Shown here piece by piece: positions 20,106-31,412 of a DNA stretch of 64,000 nucleotides; the first letter of the stretch is position 1; every line of letters starts with the position of its first letter. This DNA is from Picochlorum sp. 'celeri'. Lineage: Eukaryota; Chlorophyta; Trebouxiophyceae. The stretch is taken from the NCBI GenBank assembly GCA_010909725.1, contig JAACMV010000020.1:124001-188000 (forward strand), given 5' to 3'. The notes beneath the pieces were generated by a model. The model was given only the letters and a program-made list of their open reading frames with translations. It did no database searches and had not been told where the DNA came from. Position numbers and translations under genes: made by a program.

Positions 20106-20191
20106 TCGATTGCCTCTTTTGGGGAAGAATTATATCCTTAGAAGAAGATAACAGGAGGTTACTGCGATAACATCTGACTATCCAGGGCAAA

Positions 20192-22197
<2,006 letters not shown>

Positions 22198-22309
22198 TAC
22201 TGAAGTTTGAATGTAACATTGACAAGAATAATGCATCAATCATATGAAAAAATCTTGATTATGTATCATATTATGCATATATATGCAGTGTACACCTGCT
22301 TTCTGGTCA

Positions 22310-23908
22310 TCAGTGAAATGATGGCTCCCAACTCACAACAGTTCCATCAAAGGATATAGAGACTAGCATGGGAAGGTATGGATGCCAACTGCAATCTCGC
22401 ACGACATCCACATGGTGCTCCAATTCTCTGACCTTCTCGCCTGTAACTACATCGAAGATATGAATGCTACCAGTCCCACACCCTGTGTAAATGTACCGCT
22501 GTCCTGTTGTGTGTGCTGGGGACCAGTAGGACCGAATAAGTGTGCTAATGACCTGGTGTCCCCTGTATGTGGCGATAGACTTATCTCTAGGGTGACGAAT
22601 TCTTTTTCCTGTGCCTGGATACGTCATCCATCGGTAATCCCACCTAAATGTAGGCACATCTGTCTTTTTCTGCTCTTCCTTGGCCTCATTCCAACTGGCC
22701 ATATTTCTCATGTCCCAACACTTAATTGTCTGATCTTTTGCATTGGATATAAGATGACATGAGTTATTTTTGCTGTTTAAATGTGCCAAGCCTTCTGTAT
22801 GACCAATGAAGGATCCAACTGGCTTGCCCGACCGTCCAAGCAACCTTCTATCCCAAACGTGAATGAAAGAGTCGTCAGAGCCTGAGTAGAATATTCGATT
22901 CGTCTCGTCCGCATATTCCACAGCATTTACATCCCTCTGGTGATGATGTAGTTTCGAAACAATTTGTTGGGATTCAATGTCATAAATATATACAAATGGC
23001 TCAGAAGAACCAGCAACAATTTCTTTACCATCCCCAGACCATTTGATTGACCACAAACCTTCTGAAAAAGACCTGTTCGAAAATGTCAGCGTCTCGTGTA
23101 TATCTGTGACATTGGCGATCGATTCGATGCCAGGATCATCCGTATGCATGGTGACTAGATGAACCAAAGGGGTGATTGAAGAGTACAAAATGAACCTCCC
23201 ATCGGGGGACATGGCAGTATCCGTAATTGTCCACCGCAAATTTCGTGCTTGAATAGATTTTACGACCTTGAAATTTCTCAAGGGATCATAAATCTTAATT
23301 ATACGCTCGTTTTGAAAGGCACCTGCAAGGTGAACCACAGATCATGAGCACAGAATATGCAAGGAAGCAATCATTTTGAACAAGGAAAACATACCAATAA
23401 ACCGTTCTCCATCTGCTGTAAATTGTCCAATGTATCCGCGACTTTCCATCCGATCCAAAACATTCGAAGCAGTATCCGGAATGATATCAAACGTGGCAAT
23501 TTTCCGACTGAGACTGTATGGACTACCACCAATGCCCAAGGACCTGTACCCCAAGAGTGCAGCCGTCGAAACATCCGAATCACTATCCCTCGGGGACATT
23601 GCATTTCTCTGATTTAACTGTCTATTCTCCACTACGTGAGCCAATTCTTTGCCGGTATTGAGTTGGGTACCTTCACAAGGAAGTCTGTCGCCTTCCATGG
23701 TTTCGTGGATTCGAAACTGCTCCTCGTCCTCAGATAATTCGTCATCGTCACTCTCATCTTCTTCTATAAAATTATCCGAGTCTTCATAGATCAAATCTCC
23801 ATTGTGATGCTCAGAGAGACCCACTCCACCCACAGGAGTCCCGAAAGGGATATATCCCTCCGAGTCACTGCTCGTCTCCTCCATTTGAGAAGCATTGGTA
23901 AAGTACAT
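22310..23908 (-). CDS. DCAF11: DCAF11/LEC14B-type WD40 protein, two exons
   Basis: Exon 1 (23395-23908) is acidic and Ser/Asp-rich in its first 90 residues, then GYIGQFTADGERFIG; exon 2 (22310-23322) continues AFQNERIIKIYDP in phase 1 across a 72-nt intron. About 509 residues. WD repeats include LRWTITDTAMSPDGRFILY, IKWSGDGKEIVAGSS, VEYADETNRIFYSGSDDSFIHVWDRR and LISNAKDQTIKCWDMR, in the order of plant LEC14B and animal DCAF11, a substrate receptor for the CUL4-DDB1 ubiquitin ligase. WDxR-like motifs (VWDRR, CWDMR) fit DDB1 binding. A second ATG at 23884 (MEETSSDSEG) is an equally good start. The stop lies 112 bp from the FAP stop. Confidence 0.9.
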
Positions 23909-24127
23909 CTGTTACATGAATCTGATTCAAAACCAATTGGCTGTAAGGACAACTACCCTGTACAGAGTGACAGCGTAGTTACTTTCGTACAGATTCATCC
24001 AACGCAGTCGTCATCCTTTCGTAGATGCGGCATCTCGATCAGATCGATCCCTTGAGTGGGCATGTTCAACCTCGTGCCTGGAAGCTGCCTTGGACTGGCA
24101 GATTGGAGGATTTCTGACATATTTCTT

Positions 24128-25957
24128 CTATCCCAGTTGTTCTATGAGATATCGATATGCCTCAGTTGATTTTGTGAACATATGCTGCCTGCGTGCAATG
24201 TCCTGCTCACGGATATGCCGACCCTTCTGCTTGTCTGGGTGATACCTTTTGGCTAGAGCTCTATAGGCGCTTTTGATTTCATCCACAGAGCACCCCCGTT
24301 GAATTCCAAGAGTTGCATATGCTTCTTGCATCTTTGAAAACCCTTCTGAATTCCGTGCTCTCATTCTTGCTGCCCGTATTCGGGCTCGTTGCTCCTCCAT
24401 CTCTGCCTTCTCTTGACGAGCCTTTTCATATGCTTGATCAATTTCATGGTCTTCCGATCTACAGCCGCATTCACTGCAGTAAAACATCACCTCTGGATCA
24501 TGTACATCCTCATTTTGATAATAAATTTTGAATTCAGGGCAGGAGGGGCCGCATATCTTGCAACCCATGCGCTTGGTTTGGGTTAGCATATCCTGGGAGG
24601 TTGTCATCATGCACTCTCCAGCCTTTTCGGCTTTTTCTCTCCTCTCTTTGGCACGCAGCACCCTTTTTTCTCTTTCACTCAAGGTTTGACTGGTGCGGTC
24701 CGAGGGCTCCTGGGATGACGAGGATTTCTCGTCATCTCCAGAGTCCTTGTGAGGTGATTCACAATCTCGAGTGTCAGAATCCGTGGTTGCATTAGATATT
24801 TTCTCCTGAAAATCCAACTTAATCTTCCAGGCATTTTCAATCATTGCAATTGTGTCGGACAGGTCCGACATGGAGCTAGATGTCCTGGATATACTCTCTC
24901 CATCACTGGCTTTGGTTGGATCACCAGCCTTGTCTCCCTCATCATCACTCCCGCAAGCAACGCATTCCTCGGTGCAATCTGATGTTTCTAGGTGTGATTC
25001 AATTTTATCCAGACGATTGCGAATGTCGATCAACTCCTCTCGCGGCGCATGAGGACAAGCATGCTGGGTGATCCACTCTGATATAAAATTTATCTGGTCT
25101 TGCATTCTTTCAATAGAAGAACGAATACACTCCAACTCTGCCTTGCCGTCATAATCAGTAAGCTTACTTTTAGATTCAACAGTACCTTTGTTCTCCGAGG
25201 TTTTTCTGTCACTTTCCTGCAGGGGTCTATTCCTTTTCTGTGATTCACCATGCTCACTGTTTTGGACTCCTATACGGGAATTCAGATCTCGAATCAACTG
25301 CTGAATTGCCCGTGAAGCATCTCTTGAATCGTCTTTACTCTGTTCTAAGCAGGAGAGAGCCGTTGTACAAGCACCCAGAGCTTCCTGCAAGTGCCCCAAA
25401 CCTTTGAGTGCAACAGCCTTGCGGTAATGAAGTTTGTACCAAGTTGGATCCAATGAAACCCCCCTATTGGCGTCATAGAGCGCTTGAGACCACCATCGCT
25501 TGGCACAATAGCATTTACTCCGATTACTCCAAATCTTGGGGTCCACAGGATTCACCTCCAAAGCCTTTGAGTAGTGCACAATTGCTGAATCATAGTCTCC
25601 TATGGCCACGGCATCATTCCCATTCTCCCGTTCCGTTGCAGCCACATCAATCTCATGCTGATCTGCTGCGCATGAGCATCTAGAACAATTCATTATTGAA
25701 GGATCGCAGTCAGGGTGCAACGGAGCATCCTCCCCCTGCGTGCAAGAAACAGTCAAGGCACGTTGACCAACCATATGCTCACATAGAGTGCAACCTACCT
25801 TTCTGTAATATTTGTCCTTTGTATAAATGATATATTTACCGCATGAGGAGCATCCCAAGCATCTCCCTCGTGAGACGCCCATCAAGTCCCGTGAAGTCTT
25901 CTCATCAACCAGGTGGTTATCCCGAACTTTCAACTGCCCTTTTTGCCCTCCCCACAT
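24128..25957 (-). CDS. J-domain protein with TPRs and two Cys-rich modules
   Basis: 609 residues, single exon. Order: Cys-rich module 1 (about 33-102; C33, C36, C39, C56, C59, C91, C94, C96, H101), TPR-like helices (about 108-205, with NGNDAVAIGDYDSAIVHYSKAL and NRSKCYCAKRWWSQALYDAN), a long charged linker with coiled coil (about 270-460), Cys-rich module 2 (GCKICGPSC...FYCSECGCRSEDHEI, about 475-520), a short coiled coil and a C-terminal J domain (YATLGIQRGCSVDEIKSAYR, ALAKRYHPDK with HPD). The two Cys modules share the ending C-x2-C-x-C-x4-H-E and probably bind zinc. It should act as an Hsp70 co-chaperone. I do not know a named family with this exact order. No signal peptide is seen. Confidence 0.85.
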   Translation of the reverse strand: MWGGQKGQLKVRDNHLVDEKTSRDLMGVSRGRCLGCSSCGKYIIYTKDKYYRKVGCTLCEHMVGQRALTVSCTQGEDAPLHPDCDPSIMNCSRCSCAADQHEIDVAATERENGNDAVAIGDYDSAIVHYSKALEVNPVDPKIWSNRSKCYCAKRWWSQALYDANRGVSLDPTWYKLHYRKAVALKGLGHLQEALGACTTALSCLEQSKDDSRDASRAIQQLIRDLNSRIGVQNSEHGESQKRNRPLQESDRKTSENKGTVESKSKLTDYDGKAELECIRSSIERMQDQINFISEWITQHACPHAPREELIDIRNRLDKIESHLETSDCTEECVACGSDDEGDKAGDPTKASDGESISRTSSSMSDLSDTIAMIENAWKIKLDFQEKISNATTDSDTRDCESPHKDSGDDEKSSSSQEPSDRTSQTLSEREKRVLRAKERREKAEKAGECMMTTSQDMLTQTKRMGCKICGPSCPEFKIYYQNEDVHDPEVMFYCSECGCRSEDHEIDQAYEKARQEKAEMEEQRARIRAARMRARNSEGFSKMQEAYATLGIQRGCSVDEIKSAYRALAKRYHPDKQKGRHIREQDIARRQHMFTKSTEAYRYLIEQLG

Positions 25958-26491
25958 AATAATAATAATATATATATCTCAGAGGTATATATAAATGTGT
26001 GTATGGTTAGAGACAAAGGGTGTCGGGGCCGTTTGAAGTCTTTCACATGCCCATCTTGAATAAACAGGGAATCACAGGTACTGACCAGTCAGTTAATCCC
26101 GCATTTGGGCTCATTCCTGGGCCGAATGTGACATGGAATATTTCAACACATACATGGAATAGGCTGTATATGGGTTTCGACAAGCATCAATGGCCAGTCG
26201 AGACTGTGGACTATATGAGCCCTTCATGCTCTGTCATGCCATCAAGGATCTTGTGAAGTCAACGAATCACAATCATCAAGGGGCTGAACGAAATGAAATA
26301 TACCTTTTTCTGTTTAAATAATAAATCTGTATTTATCTATTTCTGTATGTATGTATATTTGTCACGCTATGGTCGGAGATTTCAAGGTTTTCTCGGACTG
26401 ACGAGCTGATGGTCTCTCTCTATTCGATAGTCCCTATACTGGTTTTTAACTCTTTCGGTAGAGGGCGCACGTCTATTAGAATAAAGTAAAA
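25958..26491. promoter_or_regulatory. Divergent promoter region J-protein / RING protein
   Basis: 534 bp between divergent starts. An (ATA)n/(TA)n microsatellite lies directly before the J-protein ATG (about 25956-25977). A 78-codon frame (26020-26256) has no family features. Confidence 0.4.
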
Positions 26492-27511
26492 ATGGACATG
26501 GAGAGTAATCCCACGTGTGCTATTTGTCTTGATGATCTTGATAGTCAGGATGTCAGTCTTGTGTGTGGACACACATATCATGCTTCATGCTTGCTCATGT
26601 GCCTGCTGAGAGTACCAGCGGTGCAATGGCAATGTCCTCTTTGCAGGGATAAAATATTGAAAAGATCAGGGCGTCATGAGATGTGTTCAGTGATCACATC
26701 TGCGGAAAAACGAGGTGCTGGAGCATCAAAGTGGCAGAGCATGCATTCTTTTCTGAAATGTGTTTGCCTGGCTTTAAAGAATCGGGGGCATTCAGACGCT
26801 GAAGAGAATACAAACAATGGTTGGAGTACTTCAGGGGGACAGCGAGATATTCGACTGCCATTTTGGGGGGCAAACAGATGGTTGAATTTCTTGTTCAGTA
26901 GAGGTCCTGAAAGCATTGATGATGTGTGCACAACCATGTGTGCGAGAAACTACATATTATATTTGCTGAATATGAGAAAATACAAGGTATCGGTTTTGAT
27001 CATGAGACATATAGTTGCCCTTTGCAGCTCAGTCTCAGTATTCTTTTGTGGGATTTTTATCGTCCAGTGCTCTACAACATTGTGTGGACAGGTGGTGTGT
27101 CCTCTCGCAAAAAAGATCGTAATCTCTTTCTTTGGCCGTCAAATACTCCCCGATTTTGAAGCATACAATAATATGAGTAGGATGTACCAGATCGATTTCG
27201 CCTTGCATACACATGTCTATTGTGGTGATACTGATACTGGTGTATTATTTCCAGCAGCCTGTTTCACTTGTCTTGGGTGCATGCTCATGATCCAAATCAA
27301 ACGATTATTCAACATTTCAAGCTATGAATTACTTCATAACTGGACCTTCTACCATTGGAAGGCCAATATATTCTGGCTGGGCTTTGCAATCTTGTATTCT
27401 TCTGCATCTTTTCTTTTCCGAACAGTATTCACCATGCGATTCATCATGCGTCTGTTGGGCACATGTATATCGCTGCCTCTGGGAGGTAGAGATATTTGTT
27501 TCAATATATAA
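26492..27511 (+). CDS. RING-finger membrane protein, putative E3 ubiquitin ligase
   Basis: 339 residues. The N-terminal RING reads CAICLDDL...CGHTYHASCLL...WQCPLCR, giving C-x2-C, C-x-H-x2-H-x2-C and C-x2-C, residues about 9-52, with an H in the fourth and fifth positions as in RING-H2. The second half is hydrophobic, with probable membrane segments near 168-195 (VSVLIMRHIVALCSSVSVFFCGIF), 250-268 and 286-335 (IFWLGFAILYSSASFLF). RING proteins with several C-terminal membrane spans often act in ER or Golgi quality control; the substrate is unknown. The stop lies 51 bp from the convergent lipase stop. Confidence 0.75.
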   Translation: MDMESNPTCAICLDDLDSQDVSLVCGHTYHASCLLMCLLRVPAVQWQCPLCRDKILKRSGRHEMCSVITSAEKRGAGASKWQSMHSFLKCVCLALKNRGHSDAEENTNNGWSTSGGQRDIRLPFWGANRWLNFLFSRGPESIDDVCTTMCARNYILYLLNMRKYKVSVLIMRHIVALCSSVSVFFCGIFIVQCSTTLCGQVVCPLAKKIVISFFGRQILPDFEAYNNMSRMYQIDFALHTHVYCGDTDTGVLFPAACFTCLGCMLMIQIKRLFNISSYELLHNWTFYHWKANIFWLGFAILYSSASFLFRTVFTMRFIMRLLGTCISLPLGGRDICFNI

Positions 27512-27562
27512 TAGAAAGTTCATCCGAAAGGAATGAAGTCCAGATAGATCATGTAATACGCA

Positions 27563-29731
27563 TTACTCAGCTTTGCTTTCCTCTGATGCTGCCATTCGCT
27601 GAATTACTTCCTCAGCATAGTCTGGCATATGGTCAGCTAAAAACCTGCCACTAAAGATCAAGCCCTGAGCATTCAGAGATTCATTTTCGACCCAAATTGC
27701 TTCGTAGTCGCGGTCAGGGGTGACGACATGGAAGTCGAATGTCGTGCTACTTGCCTTCCTTTCAATCCCAGTGACTGGCTGGAAATAAATAACAGACCCA
27801 GGTACCGTCATTCTGTCGGCAGAAGATACCAAGTATCTTCTATACTCGTCGGAATTACGGCTTTCCAAATATCTGTTCAAATAATCTCTTGCATCTTGTG
27901 CAGAATCAAGGCAATTTTCTTGGGGATCATCTTCAATTGATGCAATGGATTTATAACTCCACAAAAGCTTGTACGCTAGAATCAATTTAGGCAACTTGAC
28001 GCACGCCAGAGCATAGATAATCTGATCTCTAGCAAGATCTAATGCTGCTGCTGAAAATCTTGGTGGCAATTCTTTTCCACACACAATGGTTGTACACCAG
28101 CTGCGGCTACGCTCAGCAACACGCTTATCAACAAGGCCCAGAGGGGGAGAAAAGCACCAGCATTTGATATTAGGAATAAATTTTTGGAAGTGCAGAGCAA
28201 GGAAAAAGCAACAGGCAGCTCCCAAAGAATGTCCAGTGAAAATCAGTTGATAGTCCTTGCAAGCATCTGAGGTGACTGTCTCTTGTAGAATACCGCTTTC
28301 AAGAATGTCACAGAGCGTCGCCCTAGAAGCTTCCAGATAATCTCCCTGTGCTATATAGTTTGAGTGCTTCGGGGAGGTACATGCAGGACTTGGTGGCCTT
28401 GAGTCCCATCCAGTTACCTTGGACTCCACCCACGCATCAAAATCAGCTGGCTCCAACAGCACATCTCGAACGTTATCATTGATGGTGACAGCGCCACGAA
28501 CAGATACTACTACACATTTTCTATTGTGGTCGACGGATATGACGTAGCAGAGAACATTATGTTCCTGTCCCTGTTCTCGAATAAAAACGATGCTGTCTCT
28601 TGGTGCATCAAGGACTCTGCAGGCTATTTCCAAATTAGACTTGCCTCGGAACATTGGAAACAAGGTACCTTTGCCTCCCCAACACAGTGCGAAAATACCC
28701 TTGAAGACTCCTTCGCCAAGCATGTACATCATCCATCCATATGCTGCCATTGCAAATCGAAAATAATACTCTGCCTCATGCAACACATTACCACCCACAG
28801 GTTCCCCTTTCATTACTGTCGTACAATATTGTATTGAAGAAAGATCCTCCACTGTCCTATTTTCACTGGGCCTCGTCCGTTGCTCGGAAGAGATCCCAAC
28901 AGCATCTAGAGGCAGCACCACCCTGTTCTTTGAATGCCGAGCTTTATGCCGAGCGTACGCAAAACCGAGAATAAAATCAGATAAAGTCATGTCTGAATGT
29001 CCGAATAAACTCTTTAAATTTTTTCCAACCCTCTCCGCTCTCTCTCTGTGGTGATCTCTCAATGTCTTGCTGAATGGATTCCAGCCCAACCATATCAAAC
29101 TCATCCACAAGCTGTTCATATACGTCTTCGACCACGATTCATTCGAATTTTCCACTTTTGAAGATTGTCCATGAACCAGTATAACAAATACTAGGTAAAA
29201 CAAACAGTATGTCCAGAAAGTCCCAGCAGTAGCCCATGTAAAAGCATCATCATTCCACATCACACCACCAACATCACATGGCCGCATCCAATTGTATGAA
29301 CCCAAGTAAGAAAGATATGCCACAAACCCTACTTGTACTATATGGCATATGGCATCCAAAGCCACCAACAAGGGTATTAGTCTCCGCGGTTCTCCATGCA
29401 GTGGAGTACCCTGAAGTCCAGCTACGACAGTCCATAGTTCTAACATGAAGGAGATGCTGTACGTTGCTAAAATACCAGAATATGCTATAGTAAACTCTAA
29501 AACCTCATCACAGACCGTATTAGGGCCATGTAAGATGGCAAACCAAGCAATTAAAGGTGGGATGAAAGCCTACACCAGAAAAACAACTACCAAGGTGAAT
29601 AAAGAGCGACTACGCAAGATCACATGTCGATATTCACGTACAAAATGGAACAAAAGAGCAAAAAAGGAAACCAAAGGCATGTCGTCATCGGCAACACGCC
29701 AACGTCGCCCCAGAACTCTCAGAGCAGGCAT
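27563..29731 (-). CDS. Diacylglycerol lipase-like class 3 lipase, two exons, Glu at the catalytic Asp position
   Basis: Exon 1 (29642-29731) starts MPALRVLGRRWRVADDDMP, the hallmark N-terminus of sn-1-specific DAG lipases; exon 2 is 27563-29569; the intron is 72 nt, phase 0 (gtacgt...gtgtag). About 698 residues. Four N-terminal membrane segments (about 18-40, 45-70, 90-115, 140-165) precede the cytosolic lipase domain with VVVSVRGAVTINDNVRDVL, the nucleophile in GHSLGA (Ser about 478) and DHMPDY near the C-terminus, the likely catalytic His. The residue 52 positions after the Ser, Asp524 in human DAGLA, is Glu (CGKELPPRFS, about residue 530). The family hydrolyses DAG to monoacylglycerol. Without the intron an in-frame TAG would cut the protein. 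Confidence 0.88.
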
Positions 29732-30038
29732 GTCGTATCCAATTTTACTGTATAACACAGTTCAGAGGCACCCAACGGGCGCCTGTGATGTCGAAAACCT
29801 TTTCGATCAATTAGTTTGATACTTCACTACCATATGGATAGCACGCCTTGACATATCATACTCGGATGGTATCATCTGTACCTTGGCCACGGAAAAACCG
29901 AGATTTGATGGTTGTCACGTGCGCGTCCTCTTTCTGGATTTCTGTCCTACTGAGCACGTGCAGATTGCACTATCTCTTATCTAAAATAATTTATTTCATA
30001 TTGGATTGGAAATCAGGACTGCCCTGGACTAGAATACC
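29732..30038. promoter_or_regulatory. Divergent promoter region lipase / GNAT-like gene
   Basis: 307 bp between two divergent ATGs, AT-rich towards the plus-strand gene. No specific element was recognised. Confidence 0.4.
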
Positions 30039-31367
30039 ATGTTCTGTTGCGGTGGAAGTCCCACAACTGAGGAGGAAGAGGAGTATGAGTTGAATACGGG
30101 TATGAGTATGCCACTAGATCAGGCATTGAACCGCGACAAGGGCGAATCTAAGAAATATGAAAAAGAATCTGACAAGAGTGAGCCAAAGAAATCTTCTTCA
30201 TGGCTGCAAATGATCGGGGAAGCGGTGCAGAGTGGATCTGTGAGTGCCACAACCACAGCAACAGACCTAGCGAATAAGATCACTTCAGGTGTGGATGTGT
30301 CTGCCCAGGAAATTTCAAAATTCTTCCAAAGTCTTCGGTTTACAAATGAGCCAAGGAAGGGCGCCAAAGTGGGGCATGCAGTGAGTGTCCGGGTTCCCTC
30401 CACAGTGTCCCAGGCAAGTACTGCCGACTCCGAGGCCACCACGGAGAGCATTACAGATTCCAAGGGAATTCGAATGGTAGATTATCGCTCATTTCCATTG
30501 AAAGGTTACGTCGATCTACCATCGGCACTGGTGTCGATGCTGAAATGGACGGCAATGGATCATTATCTCATTATTGGGAGACCAACAATGGCTCCTTCAG
30601 CAGGGCTGAGGGGCTACAAGGACGTCACGACGAAGAAGGAAAGGTCTAATTCCCCATTTATTGTCGTGATTGATGAACCTGATAAATTGGGGACATTCAA
30701 GGATAATAAGTATATTTGGGTCGAATTTGCCTTGGGTGATACCTTCATGTTGGATGTATCTGGAATGAAGTCAATGGATGACTATGCCAAGGTCCTGTCG
30801 AAGAAGGGCCGCTGGAATTTCAAGGATAGAAGGAAGAAGTTTGCGAAAGGGCCTATATTACATGAATTTATCGATTTGCCAGCAAACAAAGAGTTTGTTG
30901 ATGGCCTTTGGCCGCTCTATGCTCAAACAGGGGAAAAGAATGGATTTACTGTGTTGACCAAGGAGGAATTTTTTGACTTTCATTTGACTGTCCCGGATTT
31001 GAAGATATCAATTGCTTGGGATACAAGTGACCCGAAAAATAGGAAGATGATCTCGTTCTGCACTGGGGTGATATGGAGAGATGTCATCATGCCCATGTGG
31101 TGTGGCACAGATTACGAGAATGATCTGAACAGATCATGTGCGACATATTTCAACATCCTCTACAGCTACGTAGAGAAAGCAATCGAAAGTCCTTCTATTA
31201 CATGGGTTGATCTCGGAGCGTCGCATCGAAAAGCAAAAATGGCAATTGGATTCCAGCCGTACCCTTTCTCAGGGTATTTTAGATGCAAAAACTCTGTCGT
31301 ACAGATTTTCGTAGAATCTTTAATGGAAAAGTATTATAAGCCAGAAAAACTCATCAATGACCCTTAG
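30039..31367 (+). CDS. GNAT/FemAB-like acyltransferase-fold protein
   Basis: 442 residues, single exon. The N-terminus MFCCGGS followed by an acidic run could be S-acylated; a Thr/Ser-rich linker follows. From about 145 the protein is globular (VDYRSFPLKGYVDLPSALVS; YKDVTTKKERSNSPFIVVIDEP). The C-terminal half (FDFHLTVPDLKISIAWD; MISFCTGVIWRDVIMPMWCGTD; ATYFNILYSYVEKAIE; WVDLGASHRKAKMAIGFQPYPFSGYF) follows the strand-helix order of FemAB/BioF2-like N-acyltransferase folds, where a peptide or CoA-linked donor is used. This is a fold-level resemblance only. No substrate can be named. The stop is 45 bp from the convergent seven-exon gene. Confidence 0.55.
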   Translation: MFCCGGSPTTEEEEEYELNTGMSMPLDQALNRDKGESKKYEKESDKSEPKKSSSWLQMIGEAVQSGSVSATTTATDLANKITSGVDVSAQEISKFFQSLRFTNEPRKGAKVGHAVSVRVPSTVSQASTADSEATTESITDSKGIRMVDYRSFPLKGYVDLPSALVSMLKWTAMDHYLIIGRPTMAPSAGLRGYKDVTTKKERSNSPFIVVIDEPDKLGTFKDNKYIWVEFALGDTFMLDVSGMKSMDDYAKVLSKKGRWNFKDRRKKFAKGPILHEFIDLPANKEFVDGLWPLYAQTGEKNGFTVLTKEEFFDFHLTVPDLKISIAWDTSDPKNRKMISFCTGVIWRDVIMPMWCGTDYENDLNRSCATYFNILYSYVEKAIESPSITWVDLGASHRKAKMAIGFQPYPFSGYFRCKNSVVQIFVESLMEKYYKPEKLINDP

Positions 31368-31412
31368 GAAAGAATCTTTTGCCTGACAGGTTTGATTCAT
31401 GGACCTGTGATA

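Noticed and set aside
19880..20140. Plus-strand protein-like reading (ending FGEELYP) upstream of FAP
   Set aside because: It needs a weak acceptor and has no start exon; the strong tgtcttacag acceptor on the opposite strand suggests the minus-strand reading. Neither is proven.
29570..29641. In-frame TAG in the lipase gene read as stop reassignment or a 21-nt mini-intron
   Set aside because: A 72-nt intron with a gtacgt donor and gtgtag acceptor, phase 0, removes the stop and matches the intron size of the window, so no unusual mechanism is needed.
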